DNA of 64,000 nt from an uncultured Bacteroidales bacterium. GTDB taxonomy: Bacteria > Bacteroidota > Bacteroidia > Bacteroidales > F082. Numbering within the stretch: position 1 is the stretch's first letter; the number at the start of each line of letters is the position of its first letter. The notes beneath the pieces were generated by a model. That model worked only from the letters and a program-made list of their open reading frames with translations, was not told the DNA's origin and searched no databases. This document shows, piece by piece, positions 51,653-60,685 of the stretch. Location of the stretch: contig CAMJRR010000008.1 of assembly GCA_946408345.1 (NCBI GenBank), positions 1 through 64,000 of the forward strand. The letters run 5' to 3'. A program made the position numbers and the translations under genes.

Positions 51653-53902
51653 ATGACGGATAAAAAGAAAAAAGCGAAGCAACAAGGACAATCGAACGCC
51701 ATAAAAAATCTGTGGATTATCTTCGGATCAGTTCTCTTGTTCATCATTTTGTTCTTCATTTGCGTCGCTGTAGGTATCTTCGGCACCATGCCCTCCTTTG
51801 ATGAGTTGGAAAACCCACGAACCAATTTGGCCACCGAAATCATCTCCGCAGACGGCAAGATATTAGGTACCTATCACGTGGAAAACCGCAGCAACGTGCG
51901 CTATGCCGAGCTATCACATTACATGCCCGAAGCCCTTATCAGTATTGAGGATGAACGTTTTACTGAACACTCTGGCATCGATGAAAGAGCTCTGTTTCGT
52001 GTAGCTTTCGGTGTGCTAACAGGACGGAAGAAAGGCGGCGGTAGCACCATTACGCAACAGTTGGCCAAGAACCTGTTCCCCCGTGGCGAAAACCTCAGCA
52101 AACCAAAACTCGTGCTGCGCAAGTTCCAAGAATGGATTACCGCCACTAAGCTAGAGCATAATTATTCGAAGGAAGAAATCATTGCCATGTACCTGAATAC
52201 TGTGGCTTTTGGACATAACGCCTTTGGAATTCGCGCGGCAGCCAGCACCTTCTTCGACAAGAAGCCCATTGAAATGAATGTCCAAGAATGTGCATTGATG
52301 GCAGGTGTGGTCAACGCGCCCACACGCTATAGCCCAATTCGCAATCCTGAAAACTCAATAGGCCGACGCAACCTTGTCCTCCAGAAAATGGCAGAAAATG
52401 GTTTTATCTCCCAGGCCGAATGCGACTCCATTTCGCAGATTCCGCTAGACATGTCGCACTTTAACATTAGAGACCATAACACGGGACAAGCCACTTATTT
52501 TCGTGAGTTTCTCCGTGGTGAGCTGAACGATTGGGCAAAAAACACCACTCGTGCTGACGGCACGCCTTACAACATTTACCGCGACGGTCTGCGTATCTAT
52601 ACTACCATCGATTCGCGTATGCAACGCTATGCCGAGGACGCTGTCAAGGAGTTTATGGGTAAGGAATTACAACCTTTGTTCAACAGCCATTGGAAAGGTT
52701 ATAAAAACGCACCTTTTTCCAATTTGACTGCTGACGAAATAGACCACATCCTTGAAACCGCGATGAAACGCACCGACCGTTACCGTTCGATGAAGAATGC
52801 AGGAGTGCCCTACGATTCTATCAAGGCTGTGTTTAGCCGTCCCGTGCAAATGACCGTCTTCTCCTGGAATGGCCCAATTGACACAGTGATGACACCCATG
52901 GACTCTATCCGCTATTACAAGGGATTCTTGCAAGCCAGCCTCGTTTCCATCGAGTCGCACACGGGTCATGTGAAAGCCTACGTAGGCGGTCTGGACTATC
53001 GATTCTTCAAATATGATCATGTCACTCAAGCACGCCGCCAGGTGGGCTCCACTTTTAAACCTTTCTTGTATTCGTATGCCATGGGTGATAGTGAATTTAC
53101 TCCCTGCACAAAGATTCCTAATATCCCATACAACATCGAACTTCCCGATGGACGATTCTGGTCGCCAAGCAACGGAGGTGGCGGAGGAGGTGAGATTACC
53201 TTAAAGAGTGCCCTGGCACAATCCAACAACTGGATTTCGGCCTATCTGATGAATCACTATGGTCCTGAGGCCATCATCACCCACGTTCGCCGCATGGGTG
53301 TGGAATCGCCCATCGACCCTGTCCCATCCATTTGTCTCGGTTCCTGCGATTTGAAACTGATTGAGATGGTGGGCGCCATGAGTACTTTCGCCAACCAAGG
53401 TGTTTACGTCAAGCCGATGTTCATCACCCGTATTGAGGATAAGAATGGCAACGTCATCCAACGTTTCACTCCCGAAGAATCGGAAGCCATGAACGAAATC
53501 GCAGCCTATAAAACCATCGAACTGATGAAAGGCGTAGTGCAAAGCGGCACAGGTGTTCGCTTACGCTCTTTATATGGCTTCACCAACCCCATTGCTGGTA
53601 AAACGGGAACTACCCAAAAGAACAGTGATGGTTACTTCATGGGCATCACCCCTGACCTCACCACGGGTGTTTGGGTGGGTGCCGAAGACCGTAGCGTTCA
53701 TTTCCGTTCGACCCGTTTGGGGCAAGGCTCCCACACGGCATTACCCATCTGGGCCATTTATATGAAAAAAGTGTATGCCGACCAGAGTCTGAATATTAGC
53801 AAAGGCGATTTTCCGAAGCCTTATGCACCTGGAGTGAATCTGAATTTCAATTGTTGGCAGGACGACAGCAATGAAGGAATTGAATTCATCGATGAGTTTT
53901 AA
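51653..53902 (+). CDS. Class A penicillin-binding protein (PBP1A type)
   Basis: A 749-residue bifunctional peptidoglycan synthase. One TM near residues 20-45. Glycosyltransferase: EDERFTEHSGID near 98 (catalytic Glu) and GGSTITQQLAKNLF. Transpeptidase: Ser in GSTFKPF near 465, SNN near 524 and KTGTT near 650. A Gly-rich run (GGGGGG) in the SxN-side loop is unusual. Third gene of ricT-gldH-PBP1A. Confidence 0.94.
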   Translation: MTDKKKKAKQQGQSNAIKNLWIIFGSVLLFIILFFICVAVGIFGTMPSFDELENPRTNLATEIISADGKILGTYHVENRSNVRYAELSHYMPEALISIEDERFTEHSGIDERALFRVAFGVLTGRKKGGGSTITQQLAKNLFPRGENLSKPKLVLRKFQEWITATKLEHNYSKEEIIAMYLNTVAFGHNAFGIRAAASTFFDKKPIEMNVQECALMAGVVNAPTRYSPIRNPENSIGRRNLVLQKMAENGFISQAECDSISQIPLDMSHFNIRDHNTGQATYFREFLRGELNDWAKNTTRADGTPYNIYRDGLRIYTTIDSRMQRYAEDAVKEFMGKELQPLFNSHWKGYKNAPFSNLTADEIDHILETAMKRTDRYRSMKNAGVPYDSIKAVFSRPVQMTVFSWNGPIDTVMTPMDSIRYYKGFLQASLVSIESHTGHVKAYVGGLDYRFFKYDHVTQARRQVGSTFKPFLYSYAMGDSEFTPCTKIPNIPYNIELPDGRFWSPSNGGGGGGEITLKSALAQSNNWISAYLMNHYGPEAIITHVRRMGVESPIDPVPSICLGSCDLKLIEMVGAMSTFANQGVYVKPMFITRIEDKNGNVIQRFTPEESEAMNEIAAYKTIELMKGVVQSGTGVRLRSLYGFTNPIAGKTGTTQKNSDGYFMGITPDLTTGVWVGAEDRSVHFRSTRLGQGSHTALPIWAIYMKKVYADQSLNISKGDFPKPYAPGVNLNFNCWQDDSNEGIEFIDEF

Positions 53903-53976
53903 ACATAGAGGGGCTTTGAGTTAGAGGCTTCTATGCAAGGCCGAAGATTCGCCCCCCCTTTAACAGCTTTATTATT

Positions 53977-54987
53977 ATGACCTCAAATTTCGTTGATTAT
54001 GTCAAAATATTCTGCCGCTCGGGCAAGGGTGGTGCTGGTTCGCTGCACTTCCGTCGTGAGAAATACATTCCCAAAGGTGGTCCCGATGGTGGCGACGGCG
54101 GGCGTGGCGGCAACGTCATCCTACGTGGCAATGCCCAACTTTGGACCTTGCTCCACCTGCGTTACACCAAACATATTTTTGCCGGTGACGGCGTGCCAGG
54201 AGGCAAAAACCAACTTACCGGTGCGGCTGGCGACGACATCTATATTGATGTGCCATTAGGTACGGTGGCCTATCGTGCCGAAGACCACACCATGATGGGC
54301 GAAATCACGGAAGACAAGCAGGAAGTCGTGCTGCTCAAAGGTGGGCGTGGTGGCAAAGGCAACACTTTTTTTAAGACGGCCACCTTGCAAGCGCCCAAGT
54401 TCGCCCAACCTGGTGAGCCCTGCCAAGAAGAATGGATTACCTTGGAGTTGAAACTGCTGGCCGATGTAGGTTTGGTCGGTTTCCCGAATGCGGGCAAATC
54501 CACCTTACTTTCGGTTGTCTCAGCTGCCAAACCTGAGATTGCCGACTATCCTTTTACTACTTTAGTACCCAACCTCGGCATTGTCAGCTATCGAGGTCAT
54601 CGCAGTTTCGTCATGGCTGACATCCCAGGTATCATTGAAGGTGCAGCTGAAGGCAAAGGATTGGGCATCAGATTCTTGCGCCATATCGAAAGAAACTCCA
54701 CCTTGTTGTTCATGGTGCCAGCCAATACTGAAGATGTAAAAAAAGAGTACGACATCTTGCTTAATGAGCTGAAGAAATACAATCCCGAACTGATGGACAA
54801 AGACCGTATTTTGGCCATCACGAAATGCGATTTGGTCGATGACGACACAATTAAGGGGATCAAGAAGCACCTGCCTAAGAAGGTGCCACATGTTTTCATC
54901 AGTTCTGTGGCCCAGCAGGGCATTGATGAGTTGAAAGACTTGATTTGGCTGACGTTGAACAAAGGAGACGAAGAGGAAGTCTGGTAA
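53977..54987 (+). CDS. obgE: GTPase ObgE/CgtA
   Basis: A 336-residue ribosome-assembly GTPase. Gly-rich Obg domain (residues 1-158; [18 protein letters not shown]), then the G domain: GFPNAGKST (G1), DYPFTTL (G2), [10 protein letters not shown] (G3) and TKCD (G4). The short C-terminal end without the variable domain is normal for Bacteroidota. Confidence 0.96.
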   Translation: MTSNFVDYVKIFCRSGKGGAGSLHFRREKYIPKGGPDGGDGGRGGNVILRGNAQLWTLLHLRYTKHIFAGDGVPGGKNQLTGAAGDDIYIDVPLGTVAYRAEDHTMMGEITEDKQEVVLLKGGRGGKGNTFFKTATLQAPKFAQPGEPCQEEWITLELKLLADVGLVGFPNAGKSTLLSVVSAAKPEIADYPFTTLVPNLGIVSYRGHRSFVMADIPGIIEGAAEGKGLGIRFLRHIERNSTLLFMVPANTEDVKKEYDILLNELKKYNPELMDKDRILAITKCDLVDDDTIKGIKKHLPKKVPHVFISSVAQQGIDELKDLIWLTLNKGDEEEVW

Positions 54988-54999
54988 GCTTTTCATCGT

Positions 55000-55575
55000 A
55001 TGGAAACCATCACCAACATCGATTCTGACCTCTTCCTTTTCCTCAACGGTCTCCACGTTGATTGGCTGGACAAGGTGATGATTGCTATCACCCAAATGTG
55101 GGTTTGGATACCGCTATACCTATTATTAATATATTGGACAGTGAAACAATACGGCAAGCGATGTTGGTGGATTTTTTTGGCCGTTGGGTTGGTTGTGCTC
55201 TGCTCCGACCAACTCTCCGCTCATGTCTGCAAACCTTTGTTTCATCGTCTAAGACCTTGTTACAACCCTGATTTACAAGATTTAATCTATCTTCCAAAAG
55301 GTATGGCTGGAGGGCGATATGGTTTCGTTTCTTCCCATGCTGCCAACACCTTTGCTGTGGCCGCTTTTTTGGCCGCTGCCCTTCGCAAAAACCGTAATTG
55401 GATAGGTTTTGTGCTCTATTTTTGGGCTTTCATTTCAAGCTATAGTCGCATATACTTAGGGTTTCATTACCCCGGTGACATCCTTTGCGGTGCGCTATTA
55501 GGCATACTGATAGGGCTGATACTCTGGAAGGTATTTCAGCTGATTGTGGTAAGGAAAGTCTGGAAATCAGAATAA
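55000..55575 (+). CDS. PAP2-family membrane phosphatase
   Basis: A 191-residue membrane protein with five or six TM segments. Acid-phosphatase signature in three parts: KPLFHRLRPC, SSHA and SRIYLGFHYPGD, with catalytic His in SSHA and HYPGD. Likely substrates are lipid phosphates such as undecaprenyl pyrophosphate. It follows obgE by 12 bp and overlaps the opposing SAM hydrolase gene by 9 bp. Confidence 0.9.
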   Translation: METITNIDSDLFLFLNGLHVDWLDKVMIAITQMWVWIPLYLLLIYWTVKQYGKRCWWIFLAVGLVVLCSDQLSAHVCKPLFHRLRPCYNPDLQDLIYLPKGMAGGRYGFVSSHAANTFAVAAFLAAALRKNRNWIGFVLYFWAFISSYSRIYLGFHYPGDILCGALLGILIGLILWKVFQLIVVRKVWKSE

Positions 55576-56382
55576 TGAGTCAGAAGTAACCGAAGTTTTT
55601 TCTTCTTCAAACACCACTTTGATGGGCGACTTGAGCTCAATGCCACAAAGCGAGGCCAATTTGGCTTGGTTCAAGGCAAGTTCAAGATAGCCATGTGTTC
55701 CGAAGATGGCCACCAAGTCTACCACATCCACGTCCAAATAGCTGTCCGAAATTTCATCCACGGTGTAGAGGTCACCCTTTACCATAATGGTAAAATCACG
55801 TCCACGGCGTTCTTTCTCGAACAACTCTTTCGAAATATTGGTAATCAAATTATCGTAAGAATCGATGTGCATCACTACACCTTCGATGGTGTTGTCGCGA
55901 GCCACCGCACAGAAAGTGCCACCTGGATTCAGCTTCAGACGCGGCTCGCCAATGCTCGACAATGGCTCACCGTTGGCTATCATCACTGCTACCTTAGCGA
56001 AACGGTCACGCGAGGCAAAAGTGAAGAAATCAGAATCTTGGATTACATCAATGCAATAGGCCTCGTCATATTTTCCATCAAGGATATGGCTGAAAATACC
56101 ATTGTCGGTGGAGATAAAATACTGTCCCTCAGCCTTCACCACCACATGCGGGCATTCTGTCGATTCAATCGTGTCGACTGCAATGATATGAATGGTACCA
56201 GGAGGAAAGCATCGATAGCAGTTCTTCAGCGTGAAACCTGCCTGAGCAACGTTAAAAGGCTCGATTTCGTGGGTAACATCAACAATGGTCGCTGACGGTA
56301 GCATGGACAAAATTTTTCCTTTTACCGCAGCAGCATAATAATCCTTCGTCCCCCAATCGCTTGTAATTGTGATAATTGCCAT
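55567..56382 (-). CDS. SAM hydrolase (SAM hydroxide adenosyltransferase, DUF62)
   Basis: A 271-residue homotrimer-type enzyme splitting SAM into adenosine and methionine using water. TSDWGTKDYY near residue 7 (Asp that binds the SAM ribose), VDVTHEI near 36 and the DNGIFS segment are the family core; the conserved Asp/Arg/His set is not fully checked. Halogenases of the fold need a distinct substrate loop that I do not see. Confidence 0.85.
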   Translation of the reverse strand: MAIITITSDWGTKDYYAAAVKGKILSMLPSATIVDVTHEIEPFNVAQAGFTLKNCYRCFPPGTIHIIAVDTIESTECPHVVVKAEGQYFISTDNGIFSHILDGKYDEAYCIDVIQDSDFFTFASRDRFAKVAVMIANGEPLSSIGEPRLKLNPGGTFCAVARDNTIEGVVMHIDSYDNLITNISKELFEKERRGRDFTIMVKGDLYTVDEISDSYLDVDVVDLVAIFGTHGYLELALNQAKLASLCGIELKSPIKVVFEEEKTSVTSDSLF

Positions 56383-56489
56383 CGTTCCTTATTAGCCCTT
56401 TTGTGATTTTGCAAAAGTATATCATTTATGTCAATTTTAAGATAGGTTTTTGAAAAAAATATTCGTTTTTTTCATTCTGAAAAATAGTC

Positions 56490-56497
56490 TATCTTTG
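56490..56497 (+). promoter_or_regulatory. -7 box (TATCTTTG) of phoH
   Basis: TATCTTTG, 17 bp before the phoH ATG. Confidence 0.6.
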
Positions 56498-56514
56498 CGA
56501 CCAAATAAAGAGCT

Positions 56515-57492
56515 ATGGCAGAACAGATTCTTCAAATAGAAAACGTTGACCCTAAGGAACTTCATGGACCCAATGACAAATATTTGGAGTTGGTGAAGAG
56601 CATGTTCCCTAAGCTGAAAATCATCGCTCGGGGCGACTTCGTAAAGGTGATTGGGGATGATGATGAAATCGAGTATTTCGCCAGCCGCTATGAGACCTTG
56701 ATGGTGCAACTGGAACGTTTTGGCAAACTCACCGCCCAAACCGTGGAAGAAGTGATGATGGCCAGCACTGACAGCGAGTTGCAACGGAAGATGTCCGAGA
56801 ACGATGTGTTAGTCTTCGGACGCAGTGGTGTACCCATCAAGGCCATCACTGCCAACCAAAAGCGGATGGTAACGGCCTCAGAACAGAAAGATTTGGTTTT
56901 TGCCATCGGCCCTGCCGGAACTGGAAAGACTTACACTGCCGTGGCTTTGGCCGTACGTGCCTTGAAAGCCAAACAGGTCAGGAGAATTATTTTGACCCGT
57001 CCCGCCGTCGAAGCCGACGAACATCTCGGTTTCCTTCCTGGCGACCTAAAGGACAAACTTGACCCCTATCTGCAGCCGCTTTATGATGCTTTGCGCGACA
57101 TGATACCCTCCACTAAATTAGAGAGTTACATGGAAGACCACACCATCGAGATTGCTCCTTTGGCCTTCATGCGCGGCCGCACCTTGGACCATGCCTTTGT
57201 CATCCTCGATGAGGCGCAGAATGCCACACGCAGCCAGCTGAAGATGTTCCTCACCCGCATGGGACGCTCGGCTAAGTTCATCGTCACCGGCGACATCACC
57301 CAAATCGACCTACCACCCAAGACACCCTCGGGACTTCCTCAAGCTATGGAGGTGTTGAAGGATGTGAAAGGCATTGAATTCATCTATCTGGACGATAAGG
57401 ATGTAGTGAGGCATAAATTGGTCACTGACATTATTAATGCCTATAAAAAACATCTTACGGGAAAAGAAGAAGAGCAAAATGAATCAATATGA
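56515..57492 (+). CDS. phoH: PhoH-family ATPase
   Basis: A 325-residue P-loop ATPase with an N-terminal KH-like region and Walker A GPAGTGKT near residue 134; Walker B is FVILDEAQN. RPAVEADEHLGFLPGDLKDKLDPYLQPL is a PhoH signature. Linked to RNA metabolism; exact role unsettled. Its stop overlaps the GIY-YIG start (ATGA). Confidence 0.94.
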   Translation: MAEQILQIENVDPKELHGPNDKYLELVKSMFPKLKIIARGDFVKVIGDDDEIEYFASRYETLMVQLERFGKLTAQTVEEVMMASTDSELQRKMSENDVLVFGRSGVPIKAITANQKRMVTASEQKDLVFAIGPAGTGKTYTAVALAVRALKAKQVRRIILTRPAVEADEHLGFLPGDLKDKLDPYLQPLYDALRDMIPSTKLESYMEDHTIEIAPLAFMRGRTLDHAFVILDEAQNATRSQLKMFLTRMGRSAKFIVTGDITQIDLPPKTPSGLPQAMEVLKDVKGIEFIYLDDKDVVRHKLVTDIINAYKKHLTGKEEEQNESI

Positions 57493-57938
57493 ATAGGTAT
57501 TTGACATTTTTAAACAATTACTTGGGTAATGAAAGATCAAGAGACAGACTATATACTGCCTTGGATTTGTTTGAACATCCAGAATTGATAGATACAGTTA
57601 AGCATAAATCTGGGATATATATCATAATGAGCCCCTCGCAAAAATTCATATATCCATTAGGAGCCTCACCTATTATTTATATTGGTACTTCAAACGATTT
57701 ACATCGGCGATTAAAAGAGCATATCAAATACTACGGAATTGCTGTCGAACATTGGAAAGACCATACCCGTTGGATTTATGGCAGATACAACTATATTATT
57801 TCCTATGGAGGTAAAGTGTATTATATGCTAACCCAAGGAAGAGAGACAAACAAAGCGCTTGAAAGTAAAGCATTAGAAGGGTTTTATGACAGATTTGGAG
57901 CATTACCTGTTGGAAATGGAGCTTTTTCATTTAGATAG
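57489..57938 (+). CDS. GIY-YIG nuclease-domain protein
   Basis: A 149-residue protein with GIYII (residues 44-48) and IIYIGTSNDLHRRLKEH (about 65-81), the two strands and Arg helix of GIY-YIG nucleases; no second DNA-binding domain is visible. Coding DNA is clearly more AT-rich than phoH and purC on either side, suggesting transfer. Start overlaps the phoH stop by 4 bp. Could belong to a mobile unit with the neighbouring Y1 transposase. Confidence 0.8.
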   Translation: MNRYLTFLNNYLGNERSRDRLYTALDLFEHPELIDTVKHKSGIYIIMSPSQKFIYPLGASPIIYIGTSNDLHRRLKEHIKYYGIAVEHWKDHTRWIYGRYNYIISYGGKVYYMLTQGRETNKALESKALEGFYDRFGALPVGNGAFSFR

Positions 57939-57940
57939 TC

Positions 57941-58005
57941 CATCCCGTAGGGATGTTCGTTCGGTAAAAGCATAACAAAAGAGCCACCTGCATCCCGTTG
58001 GGATG
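57941..58005. repeat. Two REP palindromes upstream of the Y1 transposase
   Basis: CATCCCGTAGGGATG (57941-57955), followed by TTCGTTCGGTAAAAG, and CATCCCGTTGGGATG (57991-58005), followed by TTCCATAAG. Confidence 0.9.
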
Positions 58006-58022
58006 TTCCATAAGAAGAAAAC

Positions 58023-58484
58023 ATGCCAAACACATACACACAGATACACATACATACCGTGTTCGCGGTTCAAAACAGGCTCTGCCTGATTGATAAAAGC
58101 TGGAGAGATAGGCTTTACCAGTACATCGTTTCAATCATACAGAACAATGGTCATAAGGTGCTTGCCATAGGTGGTGTTGGCGACCATGTGCATATCTTGT
58201 TTGGTTTCCGTCCGACAGAATCATTGTCTCATCTTATGCAAGAGGTGAAACGTGATTCGTCAGCATGGATAAATACCAATCATTTTGTGAAAGGGAAATT
58301 CTCATGGCAAGAAGGATTTGGAGCCTTTTCTTATAGCAAGAGCCAAATCCCAAATGTGTGCAGATATATTGAAACCCAAGAAGAACATCATAGAAAAAGA
58401 ACATTTACAGAAGAATACATTGATTTTTTGGAAAAATTCGGAATTGAATATGATAAACGTTATATATTTCAACCCATCGAATAA
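58023..58484 (+). CDS. REP-associated tyrosine (Y1) transposase, IS200/IS605-like
   Basis: A 153-residue Y1 transposase. HUH motif in GDHVHILFGF near residue 54; catalytic Tyr in NVCRYIETQEEHH near 120. Single-strand cleavage at hairpins is the family activity. Six palindromes of one type lie within 200 bp on both sides and none elsewhere in the window, the layout of a RAYT with its REP sequences rather than a plain IS200. No tnpB. Confidence 0.92.
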   Translation: MPNTYTQIHIHTVFAVQNRLCLIDKSWRDRLYQYIVSIIQNNGHKVLAIGGVGDHVHILFGFRPTESLSHLMQEVKRDSSAWINTNHFVKGKFSWQEGFGAFSYSKSQIPNVCRYIETQEEHHRKRTFTEEYIDFLEKFGIEYDKRYIFQPIE

Positions 58485-58493
58485 ATATTTGGA

Positions 58494-58672
58494 GCATCCC
58501 GATGGGATGCAATTAAACCCGCACGTTGTTTCTACCGAGCGAGTTTCCCTACGGGAAATAGCCCAGTGAATACAACTTTTGGCAAAACAATAAACGGCTT
58601 CTACCGCATCCCATATGGATGGGCGCTCGGTAAAAACAACACAATAGAGAACAAACGCATCCCATCGGGATG
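58494..58672. repeat. Four REP palindromes downstream of the Y1 transposase
   Basis: GCATCCCGATGGGATGC (58494-58510); an inverted, diverged copy at 58531-58558 (TTTCCCTACGGGAAAT with ACCGAGCG); GCATCCCATATGGATG (58606-58621) followed by GGCGCTCGGTAAAA; and GCATCCCATCGGGATG (58657-58672). Confidence 0.9.
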
Positions 58673-58707
58673 TACCAATTGAAAAACAACAACAAAACTC
58701 AACAGAT

Positions 58708-59652
58708 ATGAAAGCTCTAACTAGAACAGATTATCAATTCCCTGGCCAGACCAAGGTCTATCACGGCAAGGTCCGCGATTGTTATTTCATCAACGACGAA
58801 TATATGGTGATGGTCGCCACCGACCGCATCTCAGCTTTCGATGTCATCCTACCCAAAGGTATCCCTTATAAAGGACAGGTACTCAACCAAATAGCTGCCA
58901 TGTTCCTCGACGCCACCGCCGACATCGTCCCCAACTGGAAGCTTGCTACCCCCGACCCGATGGTCACTGTGGGACGCCTTTGCAAGCCTTTCCCTATCGA
59001 GATGATCATTAGAGGTTATCTCACAGGCAGCTCATGGCGTACCTACAAGAGCGGTCAACACACCATCTGTGGCGTGCAGATCCCTGACGGCATGAAGGAA
59101 CACCAGCGTTTCGCCGAACCCATCATCACCCCGACCACTAAAGCCGAGGAAGGCCACGATGAAGACATCTCACGTGAGGAAATCATCAGCCGTGGACTCA
59201 TCAGCGAGAGCGATTATGTACAGATTGAAGACATCACCCGCAAGCTGTTCCAGCGCGGTACCGAAATCGCAGCCAAGCAAGGCTTGATTCTCGTCGACAC
59301 GAAATACGAGTTCGGCAAGATTGGCGACCAAATCGTGCTGATGGACGAAATCCACACCCCCGACTCGTCGCGTTACTTCATCGCCGACCAGTATGAGGAA
59401 CGCTTTGCCAAAGGCGAGCCGCAAGTGCAACTCTCGAAGGAGTTTGTCCGCGAGTGGCTGATGGCCAACGGCTTCCAAGGCAAGGAAGGCCAACAAGTGC
59501 CCGAGATGACACCTGAATATGTCAACAGCGTTTCGGAGCGCTACATCGAGCTTTACGAAAAGGTCACGGGACACAAATTCGAGAAGGCTCCAGATTCGGA
59601 AGACCTCTTGAAACGTATTGAAAACAATGTGCTGAATTACTTGAAGTTATAG
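58708..59652 (+). CDS. purC: SAICAR synthase
   Basis: A 314-residue purine-pathway enzyme joining CAIR and aspartate. [13 protein letters not shown] at the N-terminus, [38 protein letters not shown] and LVDTKYEFG are diagnostic. It follows the REP-bearing region; no promoter box is obvious, so it may be read from upstream. Confidence 0.96.
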   Translation: MKALTRTDYQFPGQTKVYHGKVRDCYFINDEYMVMVATDRISAFDVILPKGIPYKGQVLNQIAAMFLDATADIVPNWKLATPDPMVTVGRLCKPFPIEMIIRGYLTGSSWRTYKSGQHTICGVQIPDGMKEHQRFAEPIITPTTKAEEGHDEDISREEIISRGLISESDYVQIEDITRKLFQRGTEIAAKQGLILVDTKYEFGKIGDQIVLMDEIHTPDSSRYFIADQYEERFAKGEPQVQLSKEFVREWLMANGFQGKEGQQVPEMTPEYVNSVSERYIELYEKVTGHKFEKAPDSEDLLKRIENNVLNYLKL

Positions 59653-59676
59653 ATTAAGCCTCTCAAAACGACAAAA

Positions 59677-59714
59677 GCCGCTTTCACACATGTGAAGCGG
59701 CCTTTGTCATTTTA
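59677..59714. terminator. Bidirectional terminator between purC and the DUF3990 cassette
   Basis: GCCGCTT ... AAGCGGC (59677-59701) with an A-rich left flank and CTTTGTCATTTT on the right. Confidence 0.75.
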
Positions 59715-59934
59715 AAAGTAGTTTTATTTCTTCTTCCAAATACGAATAAACATATCCAGGACTTTGGAAAAACAATCCAGTCTCAGGGTTAGATATCTTT
59801 TTGAAAATATCTGAATTGTAATACCAACGGAAAGCTTCTTCCATACCCATATCCTTTTTCTCCATCAGCATGGCTATCAAATCTTTCGAAAGGGTTTCTT
59901 TCAAATACCGAAATTCTGCTGGCGTTACATTCAT
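59707..59934 (-). CDS. Third gene of the DUF3990 cassette (small, uncharacterised)
   Basis: A 75-residue acidic protein (MNVTPAEFRYLKETL... ETGLFFQSPGYVYSYLEEEIK). Start at 59934 overlaps the DUF3990 stop as ATGA, which fixes it over 59970. The TGLFFQSPGYVYSYL segment is a motif I associate with small genes beside DUF3990. Probably an antitoxin or accessory subunit; not proven. Confidence 0.7.
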   Translation of the reverse strand: MNVTPAEFRYLKETLSKDLIAMLMEKKDMGMEEAFRWYYNSDIFKKISNPETGLFFQSPGYVYSYLEEEIKLLLK

Positions 59935-60398
59935 ACTTTCTTCAATTTTGAAATGGCCAAAGGTGTGCAAAAAGCATATTGGAAGGTGATACCTTTATAA
60001 TAATGAAGGTTTTTGAGAAATTCCGTCAAAGAAATCTTCCTTTCCCTCAGGTCACGAATCTGAACGCCAACCGTATCATTGGCAATCGGCCCATAAACCA
60101 AATCATAATCGTGCTGAAAATCCTGCCTCTCGTCGCGATTGTTATACACGAACTCCGCCCATTCCTCTGTATACTCTTTGAAACGCTTGACTTTCAAATC
60201 ATCTAGCGATAATTCATCAAACTCAAAAACGGTAATCTCGGCTGAACCCCCACCCGTCAACACTTTGAACTTCGCCATCTCTCGAGCTTGTTCTTCATCT
60301 GCCGAAAGATAAAATGCCTTCCCAAAATCCTTGTACGGACGCGACTTGGCAAGGTCTATCTCATCAATTATCATATTTGAGCCATGATACAACAACAT
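59931..60398 (-). CDS. DUF3990 protein, putative ADP-ribosyltransferase-type toxin
   Basis: A 155-residue protein. LYHGSNMIIDEIDL, DFGKAFYLSADEEQA and a late QYAFCT segment follow the strand-1/Arg-like, STS-like and Glu region order of ART-fold DUF3990 proteins. Start at 60398 overlaps the upstream stop (TAATG). A central charged region (YNNRDERQDFQHDYDLVYGP) is typical of the family. Role as toxin is inferred from cassette structure. Confidence 0.78.
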   Translation of the reverse strand: MLLYHGSNMIIDEIDLAKSRPYKDFGKAFYLSADEEQAREMAKFKVLTGGGSAEITVFEFDELSLDDLKVKRFKEYTEEWAEFVYNNRDERQDFQHDYDLVYGPIANDTVGVQIRDLRERKISLTEFLKNLHYYKGITFQYAFCTPLAISKLKKV

Positions 60399-60619
60399 TA
60401 CAAAGTTCCTCCGTTTCTCCTGCAATACGAGGCCATGCCGTCAACACTGTCGGCAAACGAAAGCGTATGCATGATGCCATAGCATTGCTCTATCAGTTTC
60501 ATCCCATTGTAACGGTCAATATATCTGAAAGAGTCTGCTTCCGAAAGGCCAAAACGTTTGGCAAACTCATTCACCAAGGCAATGGTGTACTCGATAATAT
60601 CAAGTGTTCGTTTAGACAT
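60398..60619 (-). CDS. DUF3791 protein, first gene of the cassette (putative antitoxin)
   Basis: A 73-residue helical protein: TLDIIEYTIALVNEFAKRFGLSEADSFRYIDRYNGMKLIEQCYGIMHTLS ends with an RRNGG tail, as in DUF3791. The stop TAA shares its last A with the next ATG, coupling translation to the DUF3990 gene. Confidence 0.8.
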   Translation of the reverse strand: MSKRTLDIIEYTIALVNEFAKRFGLSEADSFRYIDRYNGMKLIEQCYGIMHTLSFADSVDGMASYCRRNGGTL

Positions 60620-60638
60620 TACAGTTCGTATTCATCCG

Positions 60639-60646
60639 CAAAAATA
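60639..60646 (-). promoter_or_regulatory. -7 box (TATTTTTG) of the DUF3791-DUF3990 cassette
   Basis: Minus-strand TATTTTTG, 19 bp before the first start codon. Confidence 0.65.
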
Positions 60647-60685
60647 GCAAAAAACCCGTAAACCAATAGTTTTCACAGCAATTTT

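Noticed and set aside
57941..58672. CRISPR array from GCATCCC repeats
   Set aside because: Repeats are short palindromes at irregular distances around a Y1 transposase, which fits REP sequences.
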